A stretch of 64,000 bases of DNA, taken from Datnioides undecimradiatus (Eukaryota; Chordata; Actinopteri; Lobotiformes; Datnioididae). The position numbers were made by a program, and so were the translations under genes. This document shows positions 34,331 to 48,100 of this stretch, one piece after another. The stretch lies in NCBI GenBank assembly GCA_008933995.1, contig WARS01001600.1:372001-436000 (forward strand). Direction: 5' to 3'. Each line of letters opens with the position of its first letter. Position 1 is the stretch's first letter. The notes under the pieces are model-generated. The model was not told the DNA's origin. It worked only from the letters and a program-made list of their open reading frames with translations, and did no database searches.

Positions 34331-35675
34331 TTACATACTGTATTTTAAATTGTATTATCTGTTTTTCAACACCGCGATGTGTGACTCAGTAACTAAACCT
34401 ATTTCCAACTTAATTCTCCAAAGTAAATGATCAAATGCATCGTTAGTCAGTGCAACACACTGAAGTGATTTGGGACCTCACACCCCTCTCACAGTGTGTG
34501 TGTGTGTGTGTACATGATTCGTCAGTGTGTCACATTGGTCCTGGCAGAAGACCGTGGTGCTTTGTCTCCAGTAAGGCAACTAAAAGGGCTTTCTCTGTTT
34601 GTCAGCCACATTGTGTTCTTGCCTGTTAGCGATCCCCGACACAACACCACGGCCGTCATTAGCATGAAGGTTGTCGGCCGAGGTCTGAAGCAGAATCAAG
34701 GCTGAGGTTGTCATGAATTTTGCAAAAAAAAAAAGGGGGAAGTTGCTCAATTAAAAACTGCTCTCCAGTATGCTGATTACAACCTGCGTTAGTTAGCGTT
34801 AGCAGGATGTCGAAGGTCATCGAGCGTTTGCGGCTCCTGCAACATTTCACACACACGTAAGCGGACGGGGCCGCGCCCATGTGCTGTGTTTAAACTGAGC
34901 GCTGTTTTCCATTAGGCCTGATTGGGAGTGTTGATTGATTCTGTCCATGCGTTGTCAGATCAGTGCAGGCGAGGCAGCCACTCTACTTTATTGGGACTAT
35001 AGTGGCGGACTGAGGAGTGAAAAGTGCTGATGCAGCACATAGCAGAGTGAAACAGGAGTTGAAGACTTTACTGCAAACGCTCAGACCTTTGATTCTGTCT
35101 GCTTCTGTTCGCTCCTCCCGCTCTGCCCAATCACCGCGCACGATCACGCACATCACAGTAGGAAAAGCACAATAACAGATGACTATTTGCAGCTAACTGG
35201 GGCCCTTGAACACAACACAGCCATTGCTAATGTTATTAGTAACACCTTTTACTGCATTCAAGCGTCTGTTTCGGTTTGCATGTGTTTGATCAGTTCAGTT
35301 CACAGTGCAGGTGTTGGTAGCGCGTGTGAAATTTAACCCAAAGTGCATTTTTAACTGTATCAAACCAACAAAACAATGTTTGTAAAGCGTATAATGCTCA
35401 GTGGTGGTAAATCCGACCCCAGTGGAAAAGTTGGCACATTAAAAATGTGACAAAGTGCAATTAAACCGAGTTATTTTACGATGCACATGAATGTGACTCA
35501 ACGTAAATGTCACACATCCATCAAATCTTTTGTGCGTTATTTTCATTTGTTTGCAGTTTGACAGGCGCTCTCTTAATCACACATTCTGCTTTATACCACC
35601 AACTGCTTCCTGTAAAAGAAGTCATGTGACCCATTGTAAACGTATATGTAAGTTATGGTCCCTTTAGTCATGTGG

Positions 35676-35717
35676 GGACACAGAGACACAGAGGATTGTG
35701 TGTCCTCTGTCTCTGTC
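35676..35717. repeat. Imperfect inverted repeat (hairpin)
   Basis: GGACACAGAGACACAGAGGA (35675-35694) is mirrored by TCCTCTGTCTCTGTC (35703-35717) with a loop of about 8 nt and two bulged bases. It could form a stem of about 15 pairs in RNA or DNA. No match to a known microRNA was recognised. Confidence 0.6.
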
Positions 35718-37213
35718 GTATCAGTTTAGACTGTTATTGTTGTTATTGTTATTGTTTTGTCCATCCTCACACTCAGTGAAAGTGCAGTCCTAAATCACTG
35801 GCGTTCTTCTTTAAGGTTCACTGACACTGTATTTGTTGCAGGGCTGTTGCATTGCATTAGTCTGGACAAGGTGTCATGTCGCTATATTCGCCCCATGAAG
35901 CCGTCTGTCGTGTCGTGATTGTCGAACCACACGTCCTCGCGTATCTGTGTATTTCCTGTCCTGGATGTCAAACTGACAAAGTGAATTAGAGTTAGTGCGG
36001 AACAATCAAGATCAACTGAGTGCGGCCGAGCTGCGGCGTTATCACTCTCTCACCCCGTCCCTTTAAGCCACCGTGTTTTTCCTATCTCATAGCAGGAAAT
36101 CAATATATCAGCGGGGGCTGATAGGACTGATGATCAATACAAATGGCTCAATGATTACTTGGCTACAGGCTGAGATTTCTGGCTTATAGACTCCTTGGCC
36201 CGTAGTCTGTTTGGCACTGAGACCACACTGTGGAGTCTCACAACAACTGCTCGCCTCACTCGCGCACACACACACACACACAAACACAACTGTTTAGTGA
36301 TGGAGGACAGTGCTTTGGGCAGCTCACCCAACATTTCATCTACTGAGGCTTAAAAAAAGCCTTGTTCTGGAGCCAGATGATTATTATTCTGGTATTCGGT
36401 GGACTGATATGTTTTATTAATTGTGGAAATGTTTGTTTGTTTCAGCCAAATGTGGGAATTGTGTGGAAAACAATGGGGAAAAAAAGTTTTTACTGCTAAA
36501 ATTAAACCATTTCTGTGGCTGGACAAAGACAAACTGGAAGCTGGCTGAGGCGTCCACTGTCTGTGTGAACAAATGCTAATAAATCGCCGAACTCAGCAGA
36601 TTTCATGCAGCTTTAGCAGTAGAGCTCCCCTCACTGGTGACAATGAGCCATGATACACAGAACCCTCGTCCTCTTTAAAAGCTAATTAAACGACAACTAA
36701 ACGATTATATTGTTATAAGCTCACAGGTGCTTGGCTGCTGTGCTGTAAACCTTATAATCAGTGCACTTAGACCTTGTGGATGCCAGGCCATCAGTGCGGA
36801 GCAGGGAGGATTCAGCTGTTGTCACCTGTTGAGGTACAGCTGAACAGCGATGAGATGACGTAGCATGCACACGGATTCGTGCTTTACACGTCTCCAGACT
36901 GCAGCTTCTTGTCCCAGCTGGATAAAGTTCTCATGTGGAGGTCATTTGTGACCGAACACGCCCAGTAACCACCAGGTTGAGCTGCCTAATTAGAGCGAGG
37001 AGTAAACGTCCACGGTACAAAACCCAGTTCCTGTAGTTTATAAGTATAATGGTGAGATATGAAAAGGTTTCAACTTGAGCGGTATTTCCTGGAACTTTAT
37101 GTAGATTTTCAGATTTGCATGCGATGACATTAAAACAGAGACTGGAGGGAAATAACAGTAAGAGTGGAGGCTTTGGTGGGTTCTCAGATCAGTCAGAGGC
37201 TGAGCCGAACACA

Positions 37214-37234
37214 AACACACACACACACACACAC
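37214..37234. repeat. (CA)n microsatellite
   Basis: A perfect run of about 21 bp. It accounts for the Thr-His stretches in overlapping frames. Confidence 0.92.
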
Positions 37235-40200
37235 GGCCGGTCTGTTGCATCGTCCATGTGTTGGGTGGGAAAACAGCCCAGGCTGCAGCACAAACCTGGA
37301 AACTAGACACTTAATGTTTCTGCCTATGTGTCTTTGCTGTTATTGTCCCAGTCATCCATCCTGATGTCCCTTCTTCCTTCCATGGTAGTGCTGTATCTCA
37401 ATGCTAACCTGAGTGTAGTCGCTTTTCTCTCCACCTACACATCCAGCCCCTGCAATTACAGAGAAGGTGATTAATTGCGCGCTGATGCACCCATTACGAG
37501 ACAACGCAGACGGCCGACAACAAGACAGGAAATAAAACATGCGAGCAGTTCATTTGCAAAGAACAGATAAAAGTCATTCTCAAGATGAATAAACTGGCAC
37601 CGGTTTGGATGATATGATATTCCTCTGAGTGCAAACAAAGAAAAAACAGTAATATGATTCTGGCAATCTGTCTCTTCTGTCTGTTTCTGCAAATGAACAC
37701 TTCAATGTAGGCTCTGATTCCTCTGTCACATCCCTGTCAGCTCCACATCGCCAGCCTCCTCGCTCTCTCTTTTCCGCTCTGCTTTGACTAGCAGCGAGAT
37801 AAATCTAATTTGCCTCGAGCCGCAGGGCCCTCCAGGTTCATTCTCCGGGTGGTGAAGCAAACAAGGCGCTACAACCTGAGGAAACCGGGGAGTCGATTCC
37901 CGAAACGTAACGTTGGGATGAAATCCTGCTATGTTGACCTGATTTCCAGGCACAAAACATGTGAGTTGATGGACTGAGTTCACATTACAGAGTTCGCTGC
38001 ATTGTCATCACAGGGAAAGCTCTCATTCCTCTAGACATGTCTTCTGAATGCACTAACGCTCCAGCAATGATGCACTCGTCCCTTCTCATTCTCCCCTAAT
38101 GATGTGACGCCTCCCTGGGCCAATCAAATGCAAACATGTTGTCATAACCTGTGATTGCTCTCTGTTCATTTAAACCACTCAGTCTAATTTAGCAAACACA
38201 ACCCAGCAGTGAGATTCCCTCAGGTTTGGACAAAGTCTGACCAGCAAAGAGCGAGATTGTGTGTCCTTGAGCAAATAAGCTGCTCTGGGGGGGGAAAGAA
38301 AACACCCGCTAAATGAGCCGAGTGCGTGCGAGTGTGTGTGGCGAGGGAGCGAGAAGCACACGCTCACATTAAATATCTCTCGCGTCTGTAGTGGTGGCGG
38401 GATGGACCTGTAAATGTGGTCAGATTATGCAAACAAACACCGTGATGAGAGGAACAATGGAAACATCCTGTTGTTTACCACCCAAACTCCGGTGGCGTGG
38501 GGGTGTTGGGGGAAGCGCCGCCTCCTCGCTTCTCGCTGGGAAAGGTCATCGTGTTGTTTGTGATGCAGAAATAAATTTAAATTGCTCCTTGAAAATAAAA
38601 TTTCACAGCTTCAGCGTATTGTACATGGCGGCAGTCGGATATCTCCACCTAACTCGGGCGCCCGATGCCTTTGTTGTAGCTGTGAGATGATGTCGTTCAT
38701 GGGTGCCGTGCCTTTGTTCTGACTGCCCATTGTCCCAAAACCCCAACGGTCCGATAAATGTCCCACCAGACTGAAAAGCCCGTTTATCCCACAGCCTGTA
38801 TTTCTAAAGGCAAATTGCTTCAAAGGAAATACATCCTCCATCACCAACTAGCGTATGAAGCTTAACCGCCATAACGTACACACGTATCTTAACCAACAAC
38901 ATGATGTTTTTCCTTAGGCAGTGTTGCTGCCTAAGCCCATTGAATGTGCTGCTGTTTCACATCGTTAGCCACATGACCGATAAATATAAATACCGTGATG
39001 CTGAAGGTCACCTGACCCGGTCCTTTCTCTGCCTCCAGACACACCAGGCAGAGTGAGTCTTTACAGAACAACAGAACGGAGCTTTTGTTTTGGGTATAAT
39101 GGACTTAGTGGTCCAGTCGAGCGTTTTTGTATCACTGTATTAAAACGATTCTATTTTAAAAGTGATTGACGGACAAATTGAGCAACACCGCGCGGTTCCC
39201 AGTTGAGCGAGGTAACTATATTTAATCAAGGCTGCTTCACCACACCTCATTTAACTGTGTTCGACTGGCCAGAGCTGTTTTTGTCTTCTGAACCAAACCC
39301 AGTCTGTCTCATGACGGTCAAGAATACGTCTTTAATGAGCTCATACGTTTATGTCGTGATGGACAAAGAAACTGTAAAGTGACTAGTTTAATGTGCACAC
39401 GGACATATTGTGAGAGTTATGATGCGCAGGCACACGCTACATGAGAAAAACACGTCACTGTAATTTTAAAGTTTCATTTCCAGCAGTTTAAAATCATCAA
39501 ACATAGGAGGTTTCAGTGAGGTACAAACACGTGTCTCAAAATACCTCATGTAACAGTTTGCTTAAGTTCAAACTGAATTTAAAACAATAAATAGGAAATG
39601 AAAAAGATCAATAATAATGGAAAAGCATTTGAAAGAGGAAGGAGCCCCCTTAGTACGACACACGAACTCGCACCTAAATTAAGTTTAGATTGGTGCATTA
39701 GAAACACATTCACTGCTACAGGGAGGGAAATATCAAACTGAACAAAGAGGAAACACTTAAAGTTCTCATTTATTCTTTTTATAATGAGCAGCTTATGTCT
39801 TCAATCTGAATACTGAGGTGTCTCCATTTTGCCTGGTTTCAGTAGCTGCAGCCTAAGGTGTACCTGGTTATGCTACAAATGATTTATGTCCATTTGAGCT
39901 CCAAAAGGCAAATCTCACAGCAGACAGGTCCGAGTCTGATGTCTACATCCTTACCTTCAAAACCTGCCCGTAAATATGACAAGCTGTCATGCAGTAAATA
40001 AAACAACCACCTGTAGAATCACCTCAGTCTGCTGCATGAATATATTATTAACATACTGTGCATCAGCAGTTATTATAGTATTTATGCACTTTTAAATGAA
40101 TTTTTGTTCACAGAGAGACTCGGGGCGTCTCTATCCACCTGTCGCAGGTCATGATCGTGATTGGTTTATAGCTGTGCATGTTTGCGGTGCATGACACAAG

Positions 40201-42155
40201 AACCCTCCCACCTTTGCTCAGTGTGACATGTGAAGATCATTAACAACATGGTGAAGTGTGATCATGTGCCATGCATGGCCAGGTTCTGTCAGCGTGGATC
40301 ATGAGCTGTAGGTAAGAATTAGCGGCGAGCACATGCAGGGAGTTTGCTAACTTTACCAACTGGTTTTCACTTCACTGTGTCTCATGTCTCGTTGCTGACG
40401 GTGTGATTCAGCAGTGCTGCTCAGGTCAGAGATTGCCGTGTTTGTGTGACCGCGTGTGTGTCGTGTTGGCTTTTTACAGACCGGTCCACCTGGCTGTGTT
40501 TGGAAGGCCCTCACTTTAATTTGGAGCCCATTTTCAGTCCATTATGCCGGGCCGCTGGGGAGGCCACAGCAAATTAGTACTATCTCTACTCCACTGACTT
40601 CATCATTAAAATTAAAATGGCACTCGCTGCACCCCACCTGTCACACACACACGCTCACATGCTGACCAGAGACCACACACAAACACGCGCTCACGAACTC
40701 GAGTGTGAAGACGCGTGCGCCCGCCGCACACTCTGGATCCCTGACACATATCGCTCATACGAATTTCCACAAACTGACAGCCTTTCAAAAGATACACTAG
40801 TGGAAAATGGACGTCCGTCAGAAAACACTCTCACACACACGGAGTTGTTGTGGGAATGGCCCTGTTACACCCAGTCAATTCCAGTATCACTTCGCTCAGT
40901 GGGACGGCGTATTAACTGCCACTGTGTTTAGTCCTGTTTGGACCACTCTGCTGACGGACATGTGTGTGTGTGTGTGTCTGTCCCATTTACGCAGCAGGGG
41001 GCTGCCTTTGATACCATGGCTAATGTAAGAAGTAAGAATGGACGGCCATTTAGTTGATATAGCTTCACAGCTGGCCTCGGCCCTAACTGTGGCCCAAACA
41101 AGATCGATAGAGGAGAATAGAGGAGGCGCGTAGAGCGAGACAAGAGGAGAGGAAGGGAATAGATGTACTAATATTGCTGCCTCAAGGTCTTGCCTGTAGT
41201 AATCACAGCCGTAAAACTCGATAATTACACCAGCTTCTCTGTAAACGGGACGAACTAAAGAGAGAAAACAGCGCTGGTGCGTGTGAGTGTGTGTGACATG
41301 GCTGGCTGGCGACGGCGCGCACATGTTCTGGTGTACATTTTACATGCTGTGATATGAAGCAAAGTCATTTGAAAGAGCAAACCCGTGCACTTATTCAAAT
41401 GAGATTGAATGATTTCGATTCAAATGGGTTTGGATAAAGCGCAGTGAACCACATCCGTGCGTGTGCATGTTTGCATGTGCTCATGTCTGCGTGCCTGCGT
41501 GTGTGGATCTATAGGCACGGGCCCGCGTCACGCGCGTGCAACATGTTGCGTCCAGTAAAAAGCAGCGAGTTCCCGTTAATGCTCGGGAGAAGCGGCGGTG
41601 GCGGCGGCATGAAACGAGGAAGCGAGTGTTTTCCTCACGGTTCATGGAGGAGTCAAAAAGAGATGGAGGCGTGGAAATGAGATGAATTGGAGCTTGAGGA
41701 AGGGAGGTGAGCTTGGGGGGGGGCAGAAGCGCAAACACATGGAGCGTTCCAACGCATGGAGCGGGAATCCACTCGATGCCTATTGGCCGTTAAGTTTGAG
41801 GAGTGTCATTCTGCTCCTGCACACTTTAAGACAATGAGAGGATGCACGCATGACTGCAGACAGATTAAACCGAGAGAGACTGAATAAAAACAATCTGATG
41901 GGAGAGAGGCTTCATTCATCCTCCCGGCTGATATGAGTGTGTCAGGATCAGCTCACAGCACAGAACAAACCTGCCGCAATCGATACCAGCCAACTGGGAT
42001 AATAAATGTTAATTTCCAAGTGAGCGCGTTGGAGTGAATATGAACTGAGAATGTAGGAGCAAGTGGATGTAGGATCCCAGAGTCACAAACATACCCTCCT
42101 ATTTACATTGTAGATCAATAAACACAATGAATTTGGACCTCAAAACAGCAGTTTG

Positions 42156-42266
42156 ACTCTCTCTCTCTCTCTCTCTCTTACCACACACACACACACACAC
42201 ACGCACACACACAGCAGTGCCTGCAGACCTGCACTCAACACAGCGTTACACACACACACACACACA
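42156..42266. repeat. Compound microsatellite (CT)n-(CA)n-(CA)n
   Basis: (CT)12 at 42156-42179 is followed at once by (CA)n with one GC interruption (42182-42213) and, after 35 bp, by another (CA)n at 42248-42266. Confidence 0.93.
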
Positions 42267-42659
42267 ATATTATGCTTATATATAGACTAGACTAAACTGC
42301 TCCTGGATGCACATGTACTGTATGCATAAGCTGTCATTAAGTCAGGGGACTGTGCAATCAAGAGAGAGAAAGAGAGAGAGAAGTGGGTGATGATAGAGAA
42401 AGTGCAGAAAACAAGCAGGGAAACTAAAAGTACAATTTATTTGCTGCCCGTTGGCAGAGAAGTAACCATAAAACATTCTGCAGATCATCAATATTTTGGA
42501 GGAAGACGTCTCGCCTCTCTGTCACTTTGTCTGCAGGTATCTCTCCCAGCATCCATTCAAACGCCAGCGCCCCACAGCCGTCAATCACGAACGAGACGAA
42601 CGGTCGACAACCACGCCGGCAGCTGAGAGGCCGCACTTAGGCACAGTGACGCTTTCAGC

Positions 42660-42850
42660 AATATGTTGATGTCAGCATGCTAACAAGCTCACAACGCTAA
42701 TGCTTAGCAGGTGTAACGTTCACTGTCTTAGTTTAGCGCGGATGATGGGAAAGTACTGCCCATTAGAACATTTTGACAAAATGATGGAAGTGATGAAAAG
42801 CCTGCCGATCATCAGAGTCAGGAGGGTTCATCCTCTGGGGACACCGTGCA
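42660..42850 (+). repeat. GCTAAC-type teleost interspersed repeat, copy A
   Basis: Blocks CAGCATGCTAACAAGCTCAC, AATGCTTAGCAGGTGTAACG and TTCATCCTCTGGGGACACC match, in order, a repeat I remember as widespread in percomorphs. In-window support is a similar block at 61591-61617 (copy B), where GGATTCAACCTCCGGGGATC parallels GGGTTCATCCTCTGGGGACA here. The element class is unknown to me. Confidence 0.5.
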
Positions 42851-43110
42851 TCCACAAAGCATCTCTGTTTTCTGACTGACCTCATACTTTTCAGATGAAG
42901 TTGAAAAGCAAAAACAAAAGTACAAACACGAGTTAGTTAAGTTGAATGTTTTCAGCTACGTGCACTGCTCTTCTCTACTAACATGCTGCATAAAGGATTT
43001 GCTTAGCGTTTGGTGTCAAGTCTTGGCCACTTGAGTGAAAACTACATGTCTGGGCTCTGGCTGCATGAAAGAACGCTGGTCAAGCTGTCTGGTTTGACCA
43101 CTTTTCAACA

Positions 43111-43133
43111 GTGTGTGTGTGTGTGTGTGTGTG
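43111..43133. repeat. (GT)n microsatellite
   Basis: A perfect run of about 23 bp. Confidence 0.93.
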
Positions 43134-44499
43134 CTCACTGAGTCTTTGTGAATTGTCTAATGTAATTGGAAGAAAAGAAAGAAGAACAACGATAAATCTG
43201 GACGTGTGTGTGTGCATGGTGTCCTTTGGCTCCGCGTGTCTATAAATCTTCTTACAATGCAGAGCCTGTCAGCAGTGGAAGGGATGATATGGACGAAGGA
43301 AACAGCGTGAGAGACGGGAACGATCAAATAGAGCGGACGAGGCAGGAGAAACCAAAGGGAGGTGAGGATGTTGTGTTGTGATGGACGGGTACAGCAGAGG
43401 GATCAGAACCTGTGGCATTTACGGAGCAAACAGCGGAGTCGAGCTGCAGCGTGAGGCAGTAATCATCAGTGTTTTCCAGGGCCGAGCAGAGATTAGTCAT
43501 TTAGTCATTTCTTTTGTTAAGCCTAAAGATCCCCGCACTACTGACCGTTAGCTAAAAACAGAAAATCTGCTTTTATAAACTGTGAAGATTCCTTTACAGT
43601 CAGGTTGGGCCCACATTGGGTCAGTTACAGCGTGTTCATCAATTAAAAGCAATGGGGCTCCATGTCCTCTGACATTATAAAAGCAGCAGCGTGTGTGATG
43701 TATTAACCCCGTCCTGTGTGCTGTTGCCCTCAGGCAACGGAAAACCCTTCTGTCCACATGACACACGACCATGTGTTATGTGTTTGTAAACAATACGATG
43801 AGGCGCAGGAGGCGGAGTGATGTAGTAAGGGGTGATCGCATTGGTCCGCTCTGAAAAGCGTGTCGTATAATTGGTTAGAATTCCTCATCCTTGAAGCCGT
43901 CTGTATAACCGAACATGTATATTTATCTCACTTTTGTGCGCCTTTGCTCGGGTCTGTTATCCAGTGTGATGGGTCATTTCTGCCCCTTGTGGCCGGGCAT
44001 GGGCGTCCGCCCTCCGACCACCGGGGGCAGGAGTTACAGCTCAGCGCACCAGAACGACCACCAGTGACGACACACTAGAGAGATTAGTGCTGCGACTCAG
44101 GCGTTCTTTAACTACATGTTTTGGACTTACAAGAGAAAAGACAAGAACTAGGACGAACTGGCTGGATTCGCTAAACGTCCATCTGCTTGACTCTCCCACG
44201 TCCAAAACCAAATCAGCCGCTTTCACGAGCTCTTTTACGGGAAGCAACCAGGAGCCCGGCCAGGCCTCTTTTCACTCAGTAAATGTTACATTTTTTTTAT
44301 CTTTATTTAGGAAAAATGTGCAGGAAAATTTAAGAATATCAATGAAAATATCAGAGAAAGAGGTTTTGATCAGTTGTAGTCACCACAGATGAAAAGAGAG
44401 TCAGAGAATATCTGAGTACTGACAGAAAAACATCAGAAGAGGCACCAGAGATGGAGCCACTGTGTTTCCGTGCTGTGTACCGGCCACTCAGCGTCCCTT

Positions 44500-45125
44500 A
44501 AATCTCCCTTCCTATCCAGTCTTATCTCCCACCGTGATACAAATCATAATCTTGTAGGCATAACTCTAAAAACCTCATCTCAGCCTCTTTGTACTCTTTC
44601 CGGGCTGATCCCTCCATCTCTCCTGGGCTCTCATTACTTGTTAGTGAGGAGTAATTCCTCCCCGTCTCCGCCCTGAGAAAACACTTCCCGTCTCCTTTAG
44701 CGCTCTCTCCTCCCTCATCCACCACCTCTCCATCCGACCGTTAATCCACTCGTCACCTGGCATCTCCTCTCTTCTCTTTATTCGCTCGGTCGCTGTCTCT
44801 CTTTTCTGCATCTGTGCTTTCATTTCGCCTCCTTTTGTTTTTCTCATTTTCTCTTCTAGTCTTTACATCGCCTCTTTTTCCAGCCCAGTGGCAGCGGTAC
44901 ATTGAACAGAAGGCAAAAGTCTGGAGAAGTCGCTCAGCCTCCGCCCGTCGCCGCTTCTCCTCCTCAACACCCCCGCTTTGCTGTCGTCTTTGCCTCTACC
45001 TCGCCGTATCTGTCTTTCTCGATGAATCCCCCCATTTGTTTATCTCCTCACCTCTATTCACCTGTTCTATCTCTGTCCTCTTCCTCCCTCTCCCTCTGTC
45101 CATCGCCTTTATTGCTCTCTACAGC
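44500..45125. repeat. Pyrimidine-rich low-complexity tract
   Basis: The plus strand is strongly C/T-biased over about 600 bp, without a fixed unit. Minus-strand frames here are Glu/Arg/Lys-rich and plus-strand frames Ser/Leu/Pro-rich purely because of composition. Confidence 0.7.
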
Positions 45126-45145
45126 TCATAAAATACAAAGGGAGC

Positions 45146-45159
45146 GGGGGGGGGGGGGG
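45146..45159. repeat. Poly(G) run
   Basis: Fourteen consecutive G residues. It is a likely sequencing and assembly weak point, and a replication-slippage site. Confidence 0.9.
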
Positions 45160-48100
45160 ACTAAATAAAGAGACAGAAATGTATTCGGAAGGGGATAACT
45201 TAATAAACCGGGGGTGTTTGGTGACTGTTAATAATGTTGCTCCGCTGGCCAGCCAATGTCCCAGGTGTGATTAAGCAAACTGCCAGTGGATGGGAAAGTG
45301 GCGAGCACTCAATTTCCTGTTTGTTTCCCAGCTTCTCTTTCAGTAATAGAACTTTTCACCAGTTTTTCCAGGAAGTGCAGAGGCAGGGACCCGATGAGAG
45401 CGAGAGAAGGCCAAATACTTAGCAAAGGCCACGTTTCCTCATGTTTTCCCATACGTATAATTACAATAGTAACTTTCGGTCTGCAGAAGCATGCATGCAA
45501 GAAACCGCGACTTCTGCACGGCTGCTTGATGCTGATTAGTTCAACATGTCGTTGGCTGACGATGTTAGCTTGTAATGTTATAGACAGAGGAAGCGGATTT
45601 CCCCACAAAAAACAACTTCTGCAGCAAATCAGGCTCCACATATTTGAATAATTCTCAACCATTGAAGACAGTTGCCTCTCTTCTCTGAGTGTGCTCTTAT
45701 ATGACTGTGGCTGGATTGACTGTATTCACCAAGTTGGCGAGTGCAAGGTCTACTTCTTCTCCTTTGTTTTTGTTCTTAACGGTTTAAGTTTTAAATACCT
45801 GAGCATCTATAAACTTAAAGTACACAGTTTTCAAGCTTATTTCACTGTTTATATTCTCTCTGATCACTTCAGTTCAACATGTATACGAGAGCAGTTATGA
45901 AGCGTTTATCAGCTCTTGACCGAGGTGAGATAAGGATTAGGACTTTAAAGACACATAGGATTGGCTTACAGAGTGGGCTCACCTGTCAGAGGCTGCAGAA
46001 GGATCAGAACACCGTATGACATCAGTCCTGTGTTTCCATGGCAATACCATCAAACATCAGGCACAGTTCACCTGATCAGATCACTAAACTGCATAATAGT
46101 TGAACTAAACAACAAACAGCAAAATGTTTTATTTTGTTTTATTTGAGGAATCGTCAGCAAACAATTCATTAACAGATCATGGAAAGAACACAGCAACACT
46201 GCGTTTAGCTTTGCCGTGGAGAGACAATGACAGCTTGGAACTGGTTGGGCATACAGCTCAGGAGAAGCTGCTGGACGGGTTGGAGATGTTTCTGTGGATG
46301 TTTTGTTCGGGCGCTCTTTGTCGCCACTGAAATGGATTGTAGCTGTTGCTACTCTGAGCTGAATACAACTGCTGCACTCAGTGGTGGAGCAAGCTACAAA
46401 CTTTTCAAAGATTCCTTTCAAACCTGCAGGCAGTGAATATTTGATCCATAAAAGAGAGATTTCAAAGGAGTATTCCCGAAATGAAATTCCTTTATCTTCT
46501 GTTTGACAGGTTACAATATTGCGACTGGGTTTTTCAGTAATGAGACGCATTAGTGACCGCAGAACAGCCAGTCCACGAAGCAGAGAGGAGGGAGCTGGAG
46601 TAAAATCTGATTCTGTAAAACAGGCGAAATATAAATTATGGACTTTTCTGCTCATCGTCAGACATTCGTGACTGGTGGTGGGTTAGGGGGTCTTCCCCAT
46701 CCTGCAGCAATAACCACTTGGTTATGGGTTCGTTAGGTTGGGAGGTCGACCTTGGAATCTTTTTGGGAAATGGGCAGGTAGCCTGGGAAATACTGGATGA
46801 ACCATGTGTTCTTCCACATCTGTCACAGGCAAACTTCAACCATTCAGATCCACCATAGCACAGATATAGTGGGAGAGGGCTTGTTGCAGCCACTTGGGAC
46901 AAGAGAAGGAATCTTTTCCACGTTTTTCACGTTTGTTTTCCATGAAAAGTCTTTAGTGCAGCTTTGATGATGATGCATCATGTACATTAACATCTGTGTG
47001 ATGCACCTCCTCACTGTTGTCGCCATCACACCAAAAGCTCTCAGTAATTCCCCATAGGACACATATTACAGGCGCGGGAATAAAGACAATAGTCAACTGT
47101 TTTGTTAGTGCTTGATGGGCAGAATGTAACATTGCAGCTTTTGGGGACATTCACACCAGTTTTCATTGAAGTTACTCCCTCACCACCAATGTATTATATG
47201 AAGACAAGTATGGCAAAAGTAGTATGTAGGACCAGTGGTAGCTCAAGTGCCTCTCGCTCCATGTTGTGATTATCCACTCTCACATTTTCTCTGTAACACG
47301 AGAAAAGGATTCAGCCGGTGTTTTGCAGACTGCAGAGGACCGATAGTCGTGTTTTAAACAGGATTTAGAGCTGAAGTTCAAAAAGCGTCCGGAATGGCAT
47401 CTTCCCAATTAACACACACTTAAATACTGCACTGAAACCTGGGGCAGCTGTAACAAAACATGCATACTCCTGCGTCTCCTCCTCCTAGTCTCTGTAGATC
47501 TGAGCAAAAAACTGCACAATACATCTTATTAAAACCAAAATGCATGTCCAGTTTTAACTTATTAAAATAGTTGAGTAATCTCACAGTCTAAATCCTGTGT
47601 CCATGTGTTAGCCTAACCACACAGACACACACACCAGCTGAGTGTTTAAGGGGGCTGGGCACAGCTTCACCCACGGGCAGAGGACTGAGGTGAAGTAAAG
47701 CTGGCGTACCAGCAGGGTGAGGTGAAGTGGCTCTAATCTGCTCTCCTGGCATGAGGTGGCACAGGGCCGGCCTGCTGTGCCATGCGTTATGCTGGCAATA
47801 GGCGAAGTTGGCATCCCGCTGAGTCCGGCTCAGTGCATCAGCCCCCTCTTGAGCAAAGGAGAGGTGGGAAATGGAGACGGCGCGGGGCCAAGTCAGGGGA
47901 GGCGGAGACAGAGAGGCACAAAGAGTCAAACAGACAGAGAAATATCTGTTGAGAAATGTATACGGCGCCTTCATCTAATATGAATTATCCAAACATCTGA
48001 AGCTCTGGGCTGAATACGACAACGTACAGAGAAAAAAACATCGTTTGGCACGTGACAAATCACAAAGCCCTGGCCATAAGTTCAGATAACGCTCTACTGT

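Larger units (their letters stand above)
30061..42155. other. Intergenic stretch without a recognisable gene
   Basis: No recognisable gene. The 165-codon plus-strand frame at 30217-30714 starts with a hydrophobic stretch but shows no family resemblance, and a frame on the opposite strand overlaps it. Contents: an 11-bp duplication at 31251-31272, the 11-bp minisatellite at 31957-32132, a GCTAAC-type repeat fragment near 32745-32880, (GT)n at 33705-33738, an AT-rich patch at 34140-34330, a hairpin at 35676-35717, and CNE-like sequence near 36000-36200. Confidence 0.6.

Noticed and set aside
46068-46655. 195-codon open frame, minus strand
   Set aside because: No family resemblance, plus-strand frames overlap it, and the length is near the chance maximum.
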